The position numbers were made by a program, and so were the translations under genes. 64,000 nucleotides of DNA from the IMG/VR virus record IMGVR_UViG_3300028883_000033, positions 83,645-147,644 of that record. One strand, 5' to 3'. The stretch is from a virus. Below the pieces are notes generated by a model. The model searched no databases, had not been told where the DNA came from, and worked only from the letters and a program-made list of their open reading frames with translations. Positions 57,435 through 64,000 of this stretch are shown here, one piece after another. The first letter of the stretch is position 1; the number at the start of each line of letters is the position of its first letter.

Positions 57435-58435
57435 TAGTCGATAGGGAAAGATTTAGTTTCACCATCCTCAAACTTAATACCAGCCTGCTGGTCAGCTAGC
57501 TTCCAGCCACCATCCATCCAATACATCAGCTGCCATGAGCGCGGAGCTGTTTCTGTCTTGCGAGCGGTGATTGTATATTCAGCGACATTCGGATAACGGC
57601 TAGGATCGCCAACCCAGAAAGTATACTGAAGAGCCAGTGGACTGCGCTGAGTAGGTGCGCGTCGTGATTTAAACCAAGATGCTGCGTTACCGTCGAAAGC
57701 GACGACTGCTGCACGGTTTGGAATTAACTCACTTGGTGGGATTGCATCACCTGGGCGATCGTTAGCGACAGTATCAAAAGAACTACCAATAATGGTAGCT
57801 GCACCAACAACCGGCTCTGGGAACACAATTTCAACATCATTGTTAGCGGCTGCTCCACCAGTAGCAGGAAGGCCAGCTCCAGTAACCATCGTTACCGAAG
57901 TAGCTTCAATTGCATTTGGCTGAGGTAGTGCCGCTGTTGTTGTAGAAACAGTCATTGCAACCCATGCACCACCATCCCATTGAGTAAATGCATCACCTAC
58001 CACCGAATACCACACATCACCAATTTCTGGAGTGGCTGGTGCTGGATCGCCGGAAAAATATTCAACTTCTTCCCACGCCAGGTGCGAACGATAGCTCAGA
58101 ACCATTGTATTTGTGTTCAGATAATATTCGCCTGGAGCAACAACGTCAACGTCGTATGCGATAATGCTAACGTCTGAGAACTTGCTCTGAATGCCCATGT
58201 TGTGAGAAATTGACCAAGTGGCAGCGCCAACTGCTGCAGTTTCTTCGTGGGTATATGAACGAATCAGATCAAGAACACTTGCGTCGGAACTGTCCAGCAA
58301 GTCGATTTCAGGAACTTCTACAATTCCTTCCTGGCTTGCAGTAATTTCAAGACGCCAAATCTGTGCTGGGCCAGCTGCGAACGCAGACCCTGCAAAAAAT
58401 GCCGCGAAAATGACGGCAAGTAGAGGTTTAAACAT
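57434..58435 (-). CDS. Exported discoidin-like (F5/8 type C-like) protein
   Basis: 333 residues. N-terminal signal peptide MFKPLLAVIFAAFFAGSAFA. Residues about 65-140 form a phage-structural-like region (WSISHNMGIQSKFSDV). The C-terminal 140 residues (FDGNAASWFKS, PLALQYTFWVGDP, EYTITARKTETAPRSWQLMY) resemble F5/8 type C carbohydrate-binding domains. A late AATAAATA element is 32 bases upstream with AGGAG before the ATG. A secreted sugar-binding phage protein is unusual. Confidence 0.7.
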   Translation of the reverse strand: MFKPLLAVIFAAFFAGSAFAAGPAQIWRLEITASQEGIVEVPEIDLLDSSDASVLDLIRSYTHEETAAVGAATWSISHNMGIQSKFSDVSIIAYDVDVVAPGEYYLNTNTMVLSYRSHLAWEEVEYFSGDPAPATPEIGDVWYSVVGDAFTQWDGGAWVAMTVSTTTAALPQPNAIEATSVTMVTGAGLPATGGAAANNDVEIVFPEPVVGAATIIGSSFDTVANDRPGDAIPPSELIPNRAAVVAFDGNAASWFKSRRAPTQRSPLALQYTFWVGDPSRYPNVAEYTITARKTETAPRSWQLMYWMDGGWKLADQQAGIKFEDGETKSFPID

Positions 58436-58466
58436 GACAAAATACTCCTATAGTAAATTATAGAAG

Positions 58467-58474
58467 TATTTATT
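58467..58474 (-). promoter_or_regulatory. Late promoter AATAAATA of discoidin-like gene
   Basis: 32 bases before the ATG at 58435 and right after tRNA-Pro. Confidence 0.7.
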
Positions 58475-58480
58475 AGAAAG

Positions 58481-58557
58481 TGGTCGGAGTGGAGGGATTC
58501 GAACCCCCGACCCACTGCTCCCAAAGCAGTTGCGCTACCAAGCTGCGCTACACTCCG
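58481..58557 (-). tRNA. tRNA-Pro, anticodon UGG
   Basis: A 77-nt cloverleaf: acceptor CGGAGTG/CACTCCG with the C1-G72 pair usual for proline, D arm, anticodon loop TTTGGGA (anticodon TGG), T arm GGGGGTTCGAATCCC and encoded CCA. An ACTAAATA element stands eight bases upstream and overlaps the bS21 stop. It probably supports phage CCN codon use. Confidence 0.93.
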
Positions 58558-58565
58558 AGTATGAG

Positions 58566-58573
58566 TATTTAGT
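58566..58573 (-). promoter_or_regulatory. Late-promoter variant ACTAAATA before tRNA-Pro
   Basis: Eight bases before the first tRNA base and overlapping the bS21 TAA stop. Confidence 0.45.
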
Positions 58574-58784
58574 GTTGTTTGGAGGGCAATTGGCCTTCTT
58601 GTGACTGTCGTTGCGCACGCTTTTTGGCAGCAGCACGTTCGCGTTTGCGCAGAGCACTTGGTTTTTCGTAGAATTCGTGTTTACGAAAATCCTGCATAGT
58701 ATTTGCTTTCTCTACCGATTTCTTCCATCGGCGCATTAGGCTTTCAAATTTTTCGTGGGCGTGTTTCAGGGTTACTCGTGGCAT
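58569..58784 (-). CDS. rpsU: Ribosomal protein bS21
   Basis: 71 residues, the size of bacterial S21. FESLMRRWKKSVEKANTMQD followed by FRKHEFYEKPSALRKRER and the basic KKRAQRQ tail are the bS21 pattern. bS21 contacts the anti-Shine-Dalgarno end of 16S rRNA, so a phage copy may bias initiation to phage messages. Neighbour to tRNA-Pro. Confidence 0.93.
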   Translation of the reverse strand: MPRVTLKHAHEKFESLMRRWKKSVEKANTMQDFRKHEFYEKPSALRKRERAAAKKRAQRQSQEGQLPSKQH

Positions 58785-58816
58785 TAAAATTTACCGTTGT
58801 GTTGATTAAAAGGATG

Positions 58817-58840
58817 GGTGGGTAAGAGTTCCTACCCACC
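58817..58840 (-). terminator. Hairpin after DUF2828 gene
   Basis: GGTGGGTA / TACCCACC stem then ATCCTTTT on the minus strand, between DUF2828 and bS21. Confidence 0.65.
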
Positions 58841-58850
58841 GTACTCCTAT

Positions 58851-60350
58851 TTACTCAGCCCGGATAGCGGCGTACCGCTCCTGGTTGAGCACTTCCAGCA
58901 TGAGATCATACGCGCTGGTTGCCTTGTTAGACAACAGGCTCGTGAAGATGCTTGGGGAGCATCCACTCACCAACTGGAAGCCGCGCTGGTCCATAGACAT
59001 TGGCTGCTGGTCGTTACGGGAATCAACGTTCCAGAATACCAGGAATGGCATTTTGTAACCAGCCTCAGTGTAACGACGCTCGATTGTCTGGAACAGACGC
59101 TCGTCAACGTTGCCACGAGAGTGCCAGCCGTCACCAGTTGCTGCATCGAATTCCATGTCGGAGACGATGTACAGGTGAGTTGGTAGCTCGTCCTGAGACG
59201 CACCAGTTTTCTGTGCTGTCTTCAAAATCAAGTTGAATACAGCTTCAATGTCGGTGTTCATATCCCAGGCAGCGCGAGAAAGGTTACGAACCTTTTCTGC
59301 AATGTCGCTGCCCTCAACCGTCTGAAGGGTTGGGCGTGCGCTGAAGGTAATGAACTTACCAGCAAACGGACCACTGTTACGCTCTGCAGTGTAAATGGCC
59401 AGAGAGATAGACACGTCCATTGGACGGCCACTCATAGAGCCAGATACGTCTGCTACTACGAGACCACGAACTTCGTTGTCGCCAAAGTAGTTAGGCAGTG
59501 CGTTCCACATTGCATCCAAAGATGCGTCATCCGCGCTTTTACCGCGGCCATAACCATAGCCACCGCACTTTTCAACGATCTCGTATGGGTACAGGGTACC
59601 CGCGTTGATCGTCTTCGTACCAGACTTAACTTCCTCCAGGAAGTGAGCGTAACGCTCTGCATCGTGGCGGTAGAAAGCCTTACGGTACTGCAAGCCTGCT
59701 TTTGAAGGCAGCTTGTCATACTGGATTTCACTCCAGTTGTTTTCAGAAATTGTCTGCTCCACCAGCCCGATCTTTGAACGGATCGCAGACAGAGTCTTAC
59801 GATACTGACGTGGGCTCATGTTTAGAGCCTGACGGGTCTTACGGCCATAGCGCTTGGTGGTAGAAGAACTTGCGTTCTCACTAGCCAGCCACTTCGCGAG
59901 CAGAGACGGATTGTCACTGTTCATGTCTTCAGCGAGCTGAACGTCGATCACAGTGAACATATCTTCTTCCAGATCGGTATCGATCAAGGAATACAGGTCG
60001 TCCCAGCGACCATACTCTGCAATCAAAGGCAGATTGGCGCGGACAACTTCCGGACGGTTTACCGCAAGGTGGTTCAACAGGATACGGAACGTACGACGCT
60101 CGCCCTGACCACCGCGGATATCCCGGAAATAGAACATGGCCTTTGTGGCCAGCAGAGGGTTCTCTGCATATGCCTTCTCGAATACGTTGACGATGCTGGA
60201 CTCATCGCGTGAACGCAAAGCTCCACCATTGGCGAAGAAGTCCAGAACGGAGCTATTCGTTGAAGCGAAAGCTACCGCACCATTTTCCGTGAACGCAACG
60301 TTGCCGTCGCCGTTCATTGTGGTTTCCAATTCATCAAGATAATTTACCAT
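58851..60350 (-). CDS. DUF2828 / Ro60-like protein with vWA domain
   Basis: 499 residues. The first about 270 are helical repeats (LATKAMFYFRDIRGGQGERR). The C-terminal vWA domain has VADVSGSMSGRPMDVSISLA (MIDAS DxSxS) and YIVSDMEFDAATGDGW. This is the DUF2828 layout, distantly like the RNA-binding ring protein Ro60. Ro proteins bind non-coding and damaged RNA. A terminator hairpin follows. RNA-binding here is inferred. Confidence 0.85.
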   Translation of the reverse strand: MVNYLDELETTMNGDGNVAFTENGAVAFASTNSSVLDFFANGGALRSRDESSIVNVFEKAYAENPLLATKAMFYFRDIRGGQGERRTFRILLNHLAVNRPEVVRANLPLIAEYGRWDDLYSLIDTDLEEDMFTVIDVQLAEDMNSDNPSLLAKWLASENASSSTTKRYGRKTRQALNMSPRQYRKTLSAIRSKIGLVEQTISENNWSEIQYDKLPSKAGLQYRKAFYRHDAERYAHFLEEVKSGTKTINAGTLYPYEIVEKCGGYGYGRGKSADDASLDAMWNALPNYFGDNEVRGLVVADVSGSMSGRPMDVSISLAIYTAERNSGPFAGKFITFSARPTLQTVEGSDIAEKVRNLSRAAWDMNTDIEAVFNLILKTAQKTGASQDELPTHLYIVSDMEFDAATGDGWHSRGNVDERLFQTIERRYTEAGYKMPFLVFWNVDSRNDQQPMSMDQRGFQLVSGCSPSIFTSLLSNKATSAYDLMLEVLNQERYAAIRAE

Positions 60351-60404
60351 TTTCTCTATCTCCTATAACAAGACGCGATTTTTCATATCGCCTGAATGAT
60401 AATA

Positions 60405-60499
60405 AGTTGCTGTTAGCGTCTTTAAACAGTCAAGGCACAATTTTGTTTCAGTTTCAAATAACAGAATTTTTAAGGTTGCTGTTAGTGCCTTTAAATCGT
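60405..60499. repeat. Imperfect direct repeats upstream of DUF2828
   Basis: Two copies of about 20 bases, GTTGCTGTTAGCGTCTTTAA and GTTGCTGTTAGTGCCTTTAA, about 65 bases apart, in the 174-base gap between DUF2828 and the 92-residue gene. No gene seen in this gap; could be a regulator or RNA-binding site. Confidence 0.7.
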
Positions 60500-60515
60500 G
60501 GAGGCCGAAGCCTCC
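60500..60515 (-). terminator. Hairpin after the 92-residue gene
   Basis: GGAGGC-TTCG-GCCTCC stem-loop on the minus strand soon after a TAG stop; the following sequence is AT-rich but lacks a clean T run. Confidence 0.6.
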
Positions 60516-60524
60516 GGCTGATAC

Positions 60525-60803
60525 CTAGATATCAGCGTAATCCCATTCTACGTACATATGATACTTTAAAAAGTGATCTAAAGCCAACTGGCTTTCCGCT
60601 GTTACTTCATGTTCGAAGTTTCCCTCGATTTTTCCGTACACCGGATGAGTCGCAGTAAAGTCATTAACCCACTCATAATAGTCTTCACATACAACGCCTT
60701 CGATTGTCCATCCATCGTCGTGGGTTCCTATGTCACCAGGCGATAGTGTACGAGCCGACCACATTGCATTTTGTACTTCTTGGGAATAGTCTACAGTTAT
60801 CAT
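60525..60803 (-). CDS. Hypothetical protein
   Basis: 92 residues, MITVDYSQEVQNAMWSARTL and a beta/aromatic middle (WVNDFTATHPVYGKIEGNFE). Good AGGAGG ribosome site. Stop is TAG followed by a terminator hairpin. Function unknown. Confidence 0.65.
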   Translation of the reverse strand: MITVDYSQEVQNAMWSARTLSPGDIGTHDDGWTIEGVVCEDYYEWVNDFTATHPVYGKIEGNFEHEVTAESQLALDHFLKYHMYVEWDYADI

Positions 60804-60950
60804 GATGAAGTCCTCCTCTGTTGGTCATCAGGACTTCACTCAGATTGTTCATCACAATCGCTGTAACGTATTCAAACGAGACACAAGATCGAATAGGCTC
60901 GTTCCAACACCCTCCGATATATCCCTCGCCAGTACGGGTCACCGAAATTT
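60804..60950. other. Gap with no convincing gene
   Basis: About 150 bases between the 92- and 50-residue genes. All minus-strand frames give short or overlapping peptides (for example VITEAENFGDPYWRG from GTG) that I cannot support as genes. No RNA gene is visible. Confidence 0.5.
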
Positions 60951-61103
60951 TCAGCCTCGGTAATCACGGCCTGTTTGCTTTTCTGCCCGAGGGCCTTCAT
61001 GTCCGAAGACATCCGCAAACTTCTCATAGTAGTAGTTGGTTTGCTGTATGTGTCTCAACAACTGAGGAAGCACTTTACTCATGCGCTCCCTAAAAGTCAA
61101 CAT
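60951..61103 (-). CDS. Hypothetical small protein
   Basis: 50 residues from the ATG at 61103 (MLTFRERMSKVLPQLLRHIQ); starts at 61136 or 61082 are also open. Helical, basic, with an aromatic YYYEKF. No family recognised. The 150 bases downstream hold no convincing gene. Confidence 0.45.
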   Translation of the reverse strand: MLTFRERMSKVLPQLLRHIQQTNYYYEKFADVFGHEGPRAEKQTGRDYRG

Positions 61104-61148
61104 TAGTGTCTCTTGATCTCCCCAGATAAAAGACATAGGTATATAGGA

Positions 61149-61168
61149 AGGGGAGGTTAACCTCCCCT
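61149..61168 (-). terminator. Hairpin after the discoidin-like gene
   Basis: AGGGGAGGTTAACCTCCCCT is a perfect 20-base palindrome downstream of the metacaspase operon; no clear T run. Confidence 0.55.
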
Positions 61169-61206
61169 AACTACTTGATTTTAGGTAGGAAATTTGTAGC
61201 TAAAAG

Positions 61207-61659
61207 TTAGAACGTAATGATGTTTTCTGTTGCTGGCCACGATGGAGTATATGTGACAGAATATATCGTTGTCCAATCAACAGCATTGTCGGAATACTGA
61301 AGATCGACTTGCGGTAGAGCATATGCACTATTTTGCCAGAATTTCATCTCAACAATTGCTTTCTCATTTCCAGCACCAAAGTCCTGACCTACCCACTCCC
61401 CAACATCAGGACCGGCAGGCTCCCAATACTCACCACCGGAAATGCCAACACCGGTGTTGTTGAATGCCTCTTGTCCAGTTCCACTACTTGCAATAGCAAA
61501 GCTCGTTGAGGTCACATCAGGGCCTCCCACACTTTCTCTCATTTCGATTTCACAAATGATTGCTCGTGGATGGTTCATTGCTGTTATTAACATGCGCCAA
61601 TACCGGTGCGTGGCCGACGCACCTGTTCCTTCAACATATCCCATTACCAAATATGGCAT
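61207..61659 (-). CDS. Discoidin-like (F5/8 type C-like) protein
   Basis: 150 residues. YWRMLITAMNHPRAIICEIE, GEWVGQDFGAGNEKAIVEMK and LQYSDNAVDWTTIY follow the discoidin-fold order found in carbohydrate-binding phage proteins. N-terminus MPYLVMGYVEG is shared with the next gene upstream (MPYLVLGLTQG). Third gene of the metacaspase operon. Confidence 0.7.
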   Translation of the reverse strand: MPYLVMGYVEGTGASATHRYWRMLITAMNHPRAIICEIEMRESVGGPDVTSTSFAIASSGTGQEAFNNTGVGISGGEYWEPAGPDVGEWVGQDFGAGNEKAIVEMKFWQNSAYALPQVDLQYSDNAVDWTTIYSVTYTPSWPATENIITF

Positions 61660-61671
61660 AATTATTTCCTG

Positions 61672-62355
61672 TTAATATGGTGCTGCAGGTGGTGTGAAAT
61701 TCTCCGTCCAGGCAGCACCCGATGCGTAACGAAACTCGTCGATATAAATGTTGCTGGCCGGGAAATTCCCTGTTCCGTATCTTGCACCAATAGCAAATTG
61801 GGTAGATGCAGCATCTCTAGTGCTGTGACCTACCCACTGTGGTCCGAACACTCCATCAACAGCAACGTTGATAAATCCATCGTCGCGTCTAATGAATGCG
61901 TAGTGTGTCCATGTATTGGCCGGAATGGTGGTATTAAGAATACCACCACCGTTAGAAGCGCTACTCCATACGTTCCACGATTGGACAAGGTCAGTTCCTG
62001 ACGTATGGGCCTGTGGACCATATGCACCGCCAATAAGACCACCTGAGAACAACCCCGCAGTTCCCAACGATCCAGTCCGATAAAGCCAAAAGTCTATAGT
62101 GAATGCGCCAAATCCAACAGCAAGTGATGCATCACTCACCAACAGCGCACCAGCTGTAAATTTCAAACTAGAAGTTCCAAATTTTGATTGTTCGGTGCTA
62201 TGAACTACTGTTCCAGTTGTAGAGATAGTAAGACCGCTAGCAGAACTGTCAGTGAATGTTGTGCTACCATTCGTAGTATCCGAATGAACAAGTAACAGAT
62301 TGGTAACTGGGTTAGTTCCCAGACCTTGCGTTAGTCCTAAAACCAAATATGGCAT
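61672..62355 (-). CDS. LamG / concanavalin-like lectin-domain protein
   Basis: 227 residues. SSLKFTAGALLVSDASLAVG, AFTIDFWLYRTG, NTWTHYAFIRRDDGFINVAV and YIDEFRYASGAAWTENFTPP are the strands of the LamG-like jelly roll typical of phage head decoration or tail-associated lectins. It starts within the stop of the metacaspase gene (TAATG) and has GGAGG upstream. Likely virion surface protein. Confidence 0.8.
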   Translation of the reverse strand: MPYLVLGLTQGLGTNPVTNLLLVHSDTTNGSTTFTDSSASGLTISTTGTVVHSTEQSKFGTSSLKFTAGALLVSDASLAVGFGAFTIDFWLYRTGSLGTAGLFSGGLIGGAYGPQAHTSGTDLVQSWNVWSSASNGGGILNTTIPANTWTHYAFIRRDDGFINVAVDGVFGPQWVGHSTRDAASTQFAIGARYGTGNFPASNIYIDEFRYASGAAWTENFTPPAAPY

Positions 62356-63431
62356 TACATACCTCCACCAAAAATTGCCACTGCCGCAATGACTACAACT
62401 ATCACGACGGCTATAATGATTTTCTTCTTATCTTTTTTCTTACCGTCATCGTCGTCATCGTCATCAGGCTTGCTTGGAGCGGGGCCTTCAGGATCCGTAT
62501 CAATTACCGGTGGGTTTGGTTCTGGTTGTGATGGGGTAGATGGCTCCTCAACAACAGGCTCTTCTTCCTCTACCCCTTCAGGTTTTTTTCCGCCAAGAAA
62601 CTTCTCCTCAAACAGAGCGGCACTACCGTTCAATTCAGGACGCTGCGAGAAACGATTGGTGACCATAAACTGGTTCATCTCATCGACGAGCTGCTTGTAT
62701 GAGACGTCATAATTGTGACGCTTCAGTGTGGAGATCAGAGAGTATGTAGCAGCTCCACAATACATGTTACTGATCCACGCATCTGCTGAAGTCTGGTTAG
62801 ACTGACATCCTGTAACCAGCATACCTGTTGTATCAACATCACGAGCTACTGGTAGCTTGCGAGTACTCAGATCTAGGCCCATTCCGCGGTTAGCAATATC
62901 TGCAGGCATTGGAAGCATACGAGAGCGGTTTGGACTATCTGGACCAAACTCACGAGCTTCGCCTATGCCAAGAGGCTGATACTGGTTTGCGTGGTCGAGT
63001 ATGGAACCACTGTGGCAGCAATCAGTAACGACTGTTAAGTGAACACCAGCAGGAACTTTGTTGAAAATAGACTTCAGCATGTCGTCTGTGATAACCTTAT
63101 CACGCCAGTTCAAATCAACCGGACATAGGATTTCATCAAGACCATCCGGCTCTTCGTCGGAGTCGTATTTGCTGTCAATCATCTGAGAACCGTGACCGGA
63201 GAAATGGAAGAACAGGGAGTCGCCTGCTTTTGCATCCTTTACCAGCCAGTCGAGGCGTTCGAGAATATTCGCAGTAGTTGCCGCCTCATCGGTCAGCATG
63301 CGTTTTTCTTTTGTTGAAAAACCGAACTGCTTTGTCAGCATTTCGGACATCATGTTTGCATCATTTACGCAACCACGTAGTGGTGCTGAGGGATATGCGT
63401 TAATCCCGACAATAAGAGCTTTCTTAGCCAT
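62355..63431 (-). CDS. Type I-like metacaspase with C-terminal membrane anchor
   Basis: 358 residues. The caspase-fold (Peptidase C14) is strong: MAKKALIVGINAYPSAPLRG, CVNDANMMSEML, FFHFSGHGSQ with catalytic His80, DGLDEILCPVD and VVTDCCHSGSILD with catalytic Cys139. Residues about 285-335 are a Pro/Glu-rich linker ending in a run of aspartates and KKKDKKK. The last about 20 residues are purely hydrophobic (IIIAVVIVVVIAAVAIF), i.e. a tail anchor. Late AATAAATA is upstream with AAGGAGG before the ATG. Target unknown. Confidence 0.95.
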   Translation of the reverse strand: MAKKALIVGINAYPSAPLRGCVNDANMMSEMLTKQFGFSTKEKRMLTDEAATTANILERLDWLVKDAKAGDSLFFHFSGHGSQMIDSKYDSDEEPDGLDEILCPVDLNWRDKVITDDMLKSIFNKVPAGVHLTVVTDCCHSGSILDHANQYQPLGIGEAREFGPDSPNRSRMLPMPADIANRGMGLDLSTRKLPVARDVDTTGMLVTGCQSNQTSADAWISNMYCGAATYSLISTLKRHNYDVSYKQLVDEMNQFMVTNRFSQRPELNGSAALFEEKFLGGKKPEGVEEEEPVVEEPSTPSQPEPNPPVIDTDPEGPAPSKPDDDDDDDGKKKDKKKIIIAVVIVVVIAAVAIFGGGM

Positions 63432-63462
63432 GACAAATCCTCCTTGATTAGGGGCGCATGAC

Positions 63463-63470
63463 TATTTATT
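63463..63470 (-). promoter_or_regulatory. Late promoter AATAAATA of metacaspase operon
   Basis: 32 bases before the metacaspase ATG, with AAGGAGG between; overlaps the stop of the 60-residue gene. Confidence 0.7.
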
Positions 63471-63648
63471 CTTCTTCGATGATTCCTAGGGTCTTCTTCA
63501 AGTTCTTAGCTTCTTCAAGCATCCGTTTTGTGTGTTCTTTATTTAACTCACCAGTTTCGCGGGCTTTTTTGATTTTCTTGCACAGTTTATCTAGCTTATG
63601 TCGGAATACCTCTAGGTACCCCTCAATTTTGTGTTTTTTCTTGCTCAT
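63466..63648 (-). CDS. Small Lys-rich helical protein
   Basis: 60 residues, MSKKKHKIEGYLEVFRHKLD and a coiled helix to the end. A GGTAAATA element stands five bases before the ATG. Function unknown; could bind nucleic acid. Confidence 0.6.
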   Translation of the reverse strand: MSKKKHKIEGYLEVFRHKLDKLCKKIKKARETGELNKEHTKRMLEEAKNLKKTLGIIEEE

Positions 63649-63653
63649 TCGAG

Positions 63654-63661
63654 TATTTACC
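63654..63661 (-). promoter_or_regulatory. Late-promoter variant GGTAAATA
   Basis: Five bases before the ATG at 63648; the following CTCGA spacer nearly repeats the CTCCA spacer at 56055-56059. Confidence 0.45.
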
Positions 63662-64000
63662 GAGGTACTGTTGGGTCGTTAACGGGACATTTGATTGCGA
63701 ACGTGTTGTATAGGAATGTGAGATCAGCGTCCCTCATGGCTTTCCCGGATTCATGAGGTGGATAGAACCATGATACGTATGTAATCCCGTCCCTCGCACC
63801 ACCTACTGGGATCTCAAACACAATACTGTATGTGTCTTCAGATGATCCTGCTGGGTAAAAGGTCTTCACGAGATCCATATTGACTGGTTTGTTTGGCTTC
63901 TTACCGTCACGGCGCTGGATTGTGGTATAGTTGTTAACTGGATTTGTTACGGTGTACTCACCACCCATAACTTGATCGACTTGTGATCTCGCAAAATTCT
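63657..64000 (-). CDS. Hypothetical protein, 5' end outside window
   Basis: The frame stays open to the right edge (NFARSQVDQV before the first visible Met), so the start is outside. Visible 114 residues include MGGEYTVTNPVNNYTTIQRR and a beta-rich SIVFEIPVGGARDGITYVSW. Not recognised. Ends about 10 bases before the Lys-rich gene. Confidence 0.6.
   Translation of the reverse strand, partial: NFARSQVDQVMGGEYTVTNPVNNYTTIQRRDGKKPNKPVNMDLVKTFYPAGSSEDTYSIVFEIPVGGARDGITYVSWFYPPHESGKAMRDADLTFLYNTFAIKCPVNDPTVPR

Noticed and set aside
60733-60942. 69-codon minus-strand frame
   Set aside because: Overlaps the start and ribosome site of the 92-residue gene and does not look protein-like.

Overview
The window is a contiguous piece of a large T4-superfamily (Straboviridae-like) myovirus genome. 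The evidence is a near-complete T4-type replication set: RNase H-type 5' exonuclease, gp45-like sliding clamp, family B polymerase, gp41-like helicase, gp61-like primase and both type II topoisomerase subunits. Tail fibres, a GroES-like co-chaperonin and PhoH are also present, and T4-type late promoters (TATAAATA and close variants) precede structural and other genes. An alphaproteobacterial host is suggested by a circularly permuted, two-piece tmRNA gene at about 39391-39672, the arrangement typical of alphaproteobacteria. The host assignment is inference.

Layout. 1-9 kb (minus strand): exonuclease, clamp, a DUF488-like protein, polymerase, GroES, a DsbA-like protein, a SleB-type endolysin, a 2OG-oxygenase-like protein, a retropepsin-like protein and a PD-(D/E)XK nuclease. 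8.8-10.8 kb: a late block of small proteins that look like head-internal or core proteins. 10.8-17 kb: RNA ligase, helicase and structural/unknown genes. 17-21 kb (plus strand): a 1347-residue tail fibre with an S74 self-cleaving chaperone. 22-26 kb (plus strand): dCMP deaminase, NrdA, NrdB and glutaredoxin. 26-34.5 kb: HAD phosphatase, small membrane proteins and a lipoprotein, topoisomerase subunits, metallophosphoesterase, SprT-like protein and primase. 35-39 kb: second tail fibre and a ClpP-like protease. 39.4-45 kb: tmRNA, an Acb1-like 2H phosphoesterase, DHFR, ThyA, a Thg1-like 3'-5' polymerase and a PTH2-like protein. 45-54 kb: PhoH, then a complete SpoVR-YeaH-PrkA operon, MazG-like protein, peptide deformylase and HNH nuclease. 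54-64 kb: small unknowns, an amber-suppressor-type tRNA, tRNA-Pro, ribosomal protein bS21, a DUF2828/Ro60-like protein, discoidin-like and LamG-like proteins, and a membrane-anchored metacaspase.

Working together: the phage carries its own replisome and dNTP supply (RNR, dCMP deaminase, ThyA, DHFR, MazG, HAD nucleotidase). It also has an unusually broad set for translation and RNA: permuted tmRNA, two tRNAs, bS21, peptide deformylase, Thg1-like repair polymerase, RNA ligase, Ro60-like protein and a PTH2-like protein. Host-manipulation candidates are the PrkA-YeaH-SpoVR stress module behind its own consensus sigma70 promoter, the anti-CBASS-like phosphoesterase and the metacaspase. Early genes use sigma70-like promoters, and the promoters of helicase and primase predict leaderless mRNAs. 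Late genes use NATAAATA-type elements. I place the most unusual biology at the metacaspase operon (61.2-63.4 kb), the tmRNA, the CUA-anticodon tRNA and the PrkA module.
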